Positions 5,260 to 6,016 of a stretch of DNA of 6,016 nucleotides are shown in pieces; position 1 is the stretch's first letter, and every line of letters starts with the position of its first letter. This stretch comes from Sphingomonas sp. (GTDB lineage: Bacteria > Pseudomonadota > Alphaproteobacteria > Sphingomonadales > Sphingomonadaceae). The stretch is taken from positions 1 to 6,016 of the forward strand of contig JAPJRE010000260.1 in the NCBI GenBank assembly GCA_030824725.1, read 5' to 3'. A program made the position numbers and the translations under genes. The notes under the pieces were generated by a model. That model saw only the letters and a program-made list of their open reading frames with translations. It was not told where the DNA came from and did not search any database.

Positions 5260-6016
5260 GCCCAGCCCACATTGGTGAAGAACACCGCGAAGAAGGCATC
5301 GAGCACGATCACCAGGAAGATCGCCTGCACCACCGCGGTGGTGGTGCGCTGGCCGACCTGTTCGGCATCGCCTTCCACCTGCATGCCGTGGAAGCAGCCA
5401 GCGATCGCGATGATCGCGCCGAAGACCGGTGCCTTGACCAGCCCGACCCACAGATCGGTGAGCGGCACCACTTCCTGGAGGCGCTGGACGAAGGTCACCG
5501 GGGGAATGCCGAGGTCCACCCAGCAGAGCAGCCCGCCGCCGATGATCGAGATGATCGAGGAGTAGAAGCCGAGCAGCGGCAGCATGAACACCACCGCGAA
5601 GACACGCGGCAGCACCAGCGCCTCCATCGGCGAGACGCCGATCGTGCGCATCGCGTCGATCTCTTCGGTCAGCTTCATCGTGCCGATCTGCGCGGCGAAG
5701 GCGGAGCCCGATCGGCCGGCGATCATGATCGCGGTCATCAGGATACCGAGCTCGCGCAGGGTCAGCCGGCCGAGCAGGTTGATCGTGTAGATCTCCGCGC
5801 CGAACTGGCGCAGCTGCACCGATCCCTGCTGGGCGATGACGATGCCGATCAGGAAGCTCATCAGCCCGATGATGCCGAGCGCGCCGACGCCGACCACTTC
5901 GAAGCGCTGCACTGTCGCGTTGAAGCGGAAGCGGCTGGGATGGCGGATGACGTGCCACAGCGCGAGCACCGTCGCGCCCATGAAGCCGAGCAGGCCGTAG
6001 AGGGTCTTGCCCGAAT
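5256..6016 (-). CDS. mlaE: MlaE-like ABC transporter permease, 5' end outside window
   Basis: Membrane permease of the Mla-type phospholipid transporter. About 252 C-terminal residues are visible. They include FNATVQRFEVVGVGALGIIGL, the EIYTINLLGRLTLRELG region, the hallmark cytoplasmic segment EEIDAMRTIGVSPMEALVLPRV, and several hydrophobic helices (for example VFAVVFMLPLLGFYSSIISI and the end AIFLVIVLDAFFAVFFTNVGWA). An ATG at 5981 could start a 241-aa protein. However, the frame continues without a stop to the window edge (SGKTLYGLLGF precedes that Met), and this looks like MlaE family sequence, so I treat the gene as 5'-partial. Many alphaproteobacterial homologues carry an N-terminal STAS (MlaB-like) domain, which could lie outside the window. 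It overlaps mlaF by ATGA and is the first visible gene of the operon. Confidence 0.92.
   Translation of the reverse strand, partial: SGKTLYGLLGFMGATVLALWHVIRHPSRFRFNATVQRFEVVGVGALGIIGLMSFLIGIVIAQQGSVQLRQFGAEIYTINLLGRLTLRELGILMTAIMIAGRSGSAFAAQIGTMKLTEEIDAMRTIGVSPMEALVLPRVFAVVFMLPLLGFYSSIISIIGGGLLCWVDLGIPPVTFVQRLQEVVPLTDLWVGLVKAPVFGAIIAIAGCFHGMQVEGDAEQVGQRTTTAVVQAIFLVIVLDAFFAVFFTNVGWA

Noticed and set aside
4633..5565. Plus-strand open frame of 310 codons across mlaF and mlaE
   Set aside because: It is antisense to a complete set of ABC motifs, rich in Arg/Gln/Glu/His from codon mirroring, with no family resemblance.

Overview
This 6 kb window looks like the junction between an integrated genomic island (left, about 1-1810) and ordinary chromosome (right, 1811-6016) of an alphaproteobacterium. 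A sphingomonad is my best guess. The right part is very GC-rich and tightly packed. It carries a secreted cyclophilin gene and an MlaE-MlaF-MlaD-lipoprotein operon in an arrangement I associate with Sphingomonadaceae. The host assignment is inference from gene content and composition, not from a marker gene.

Island side, left to right: positions 1-56 hold a fragment of an IS3-family transposase (OrfB, plus strand) that enters from outside the window. At about 55-58 it is joined to the 5' part of a darT-like toxin gene (DNA ADP-ribosyltransferase, minus strand) that carries an in-frame stop and is cut off at the junction. Next comes an apparently intact P4-type tyrosine recombinase (332-1657, minus strand) with all expected catalytic residues. 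A G-rich tandem repeat lies just upstream of its start. The integrase reads away from a complete tRNA-Ser(GGA) gene (1811-1901, minus strand). This is the classic layout of an island inserted in the 3' end of a tRNA gene. The second att copy must lie left of the window if the model is right.

Chromosome side: divergent from the tRNA is a signal-peptide-bearing cyclophilin-type peptidyl-prolyl isomerase (1980-2870, plus). It converges, with only 3 bp between stop codons, on a four-gene minus-strand operon transcribed from the right edge: mlaE permease (5' end outside the window), mlaF ATPase, mlaD MCE protein and a PqiC/ABC_trans_aux-type lipoprotein. The first three genes overlap (ATGA and TGATG) and the fourth follows after 8 bp, so they are almost certainly co-transcribed and translationally coupled. 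Together they should form a phospholipid/lipid transporter linking inner and outer membranes.

I see no clearly new multi-gene system. The most informative points are the decayed darT next to the integrase, which marks a former toxin or anti-phage cargo at an active-looking integration site, and the island/tRNA-Ser boundary itself.
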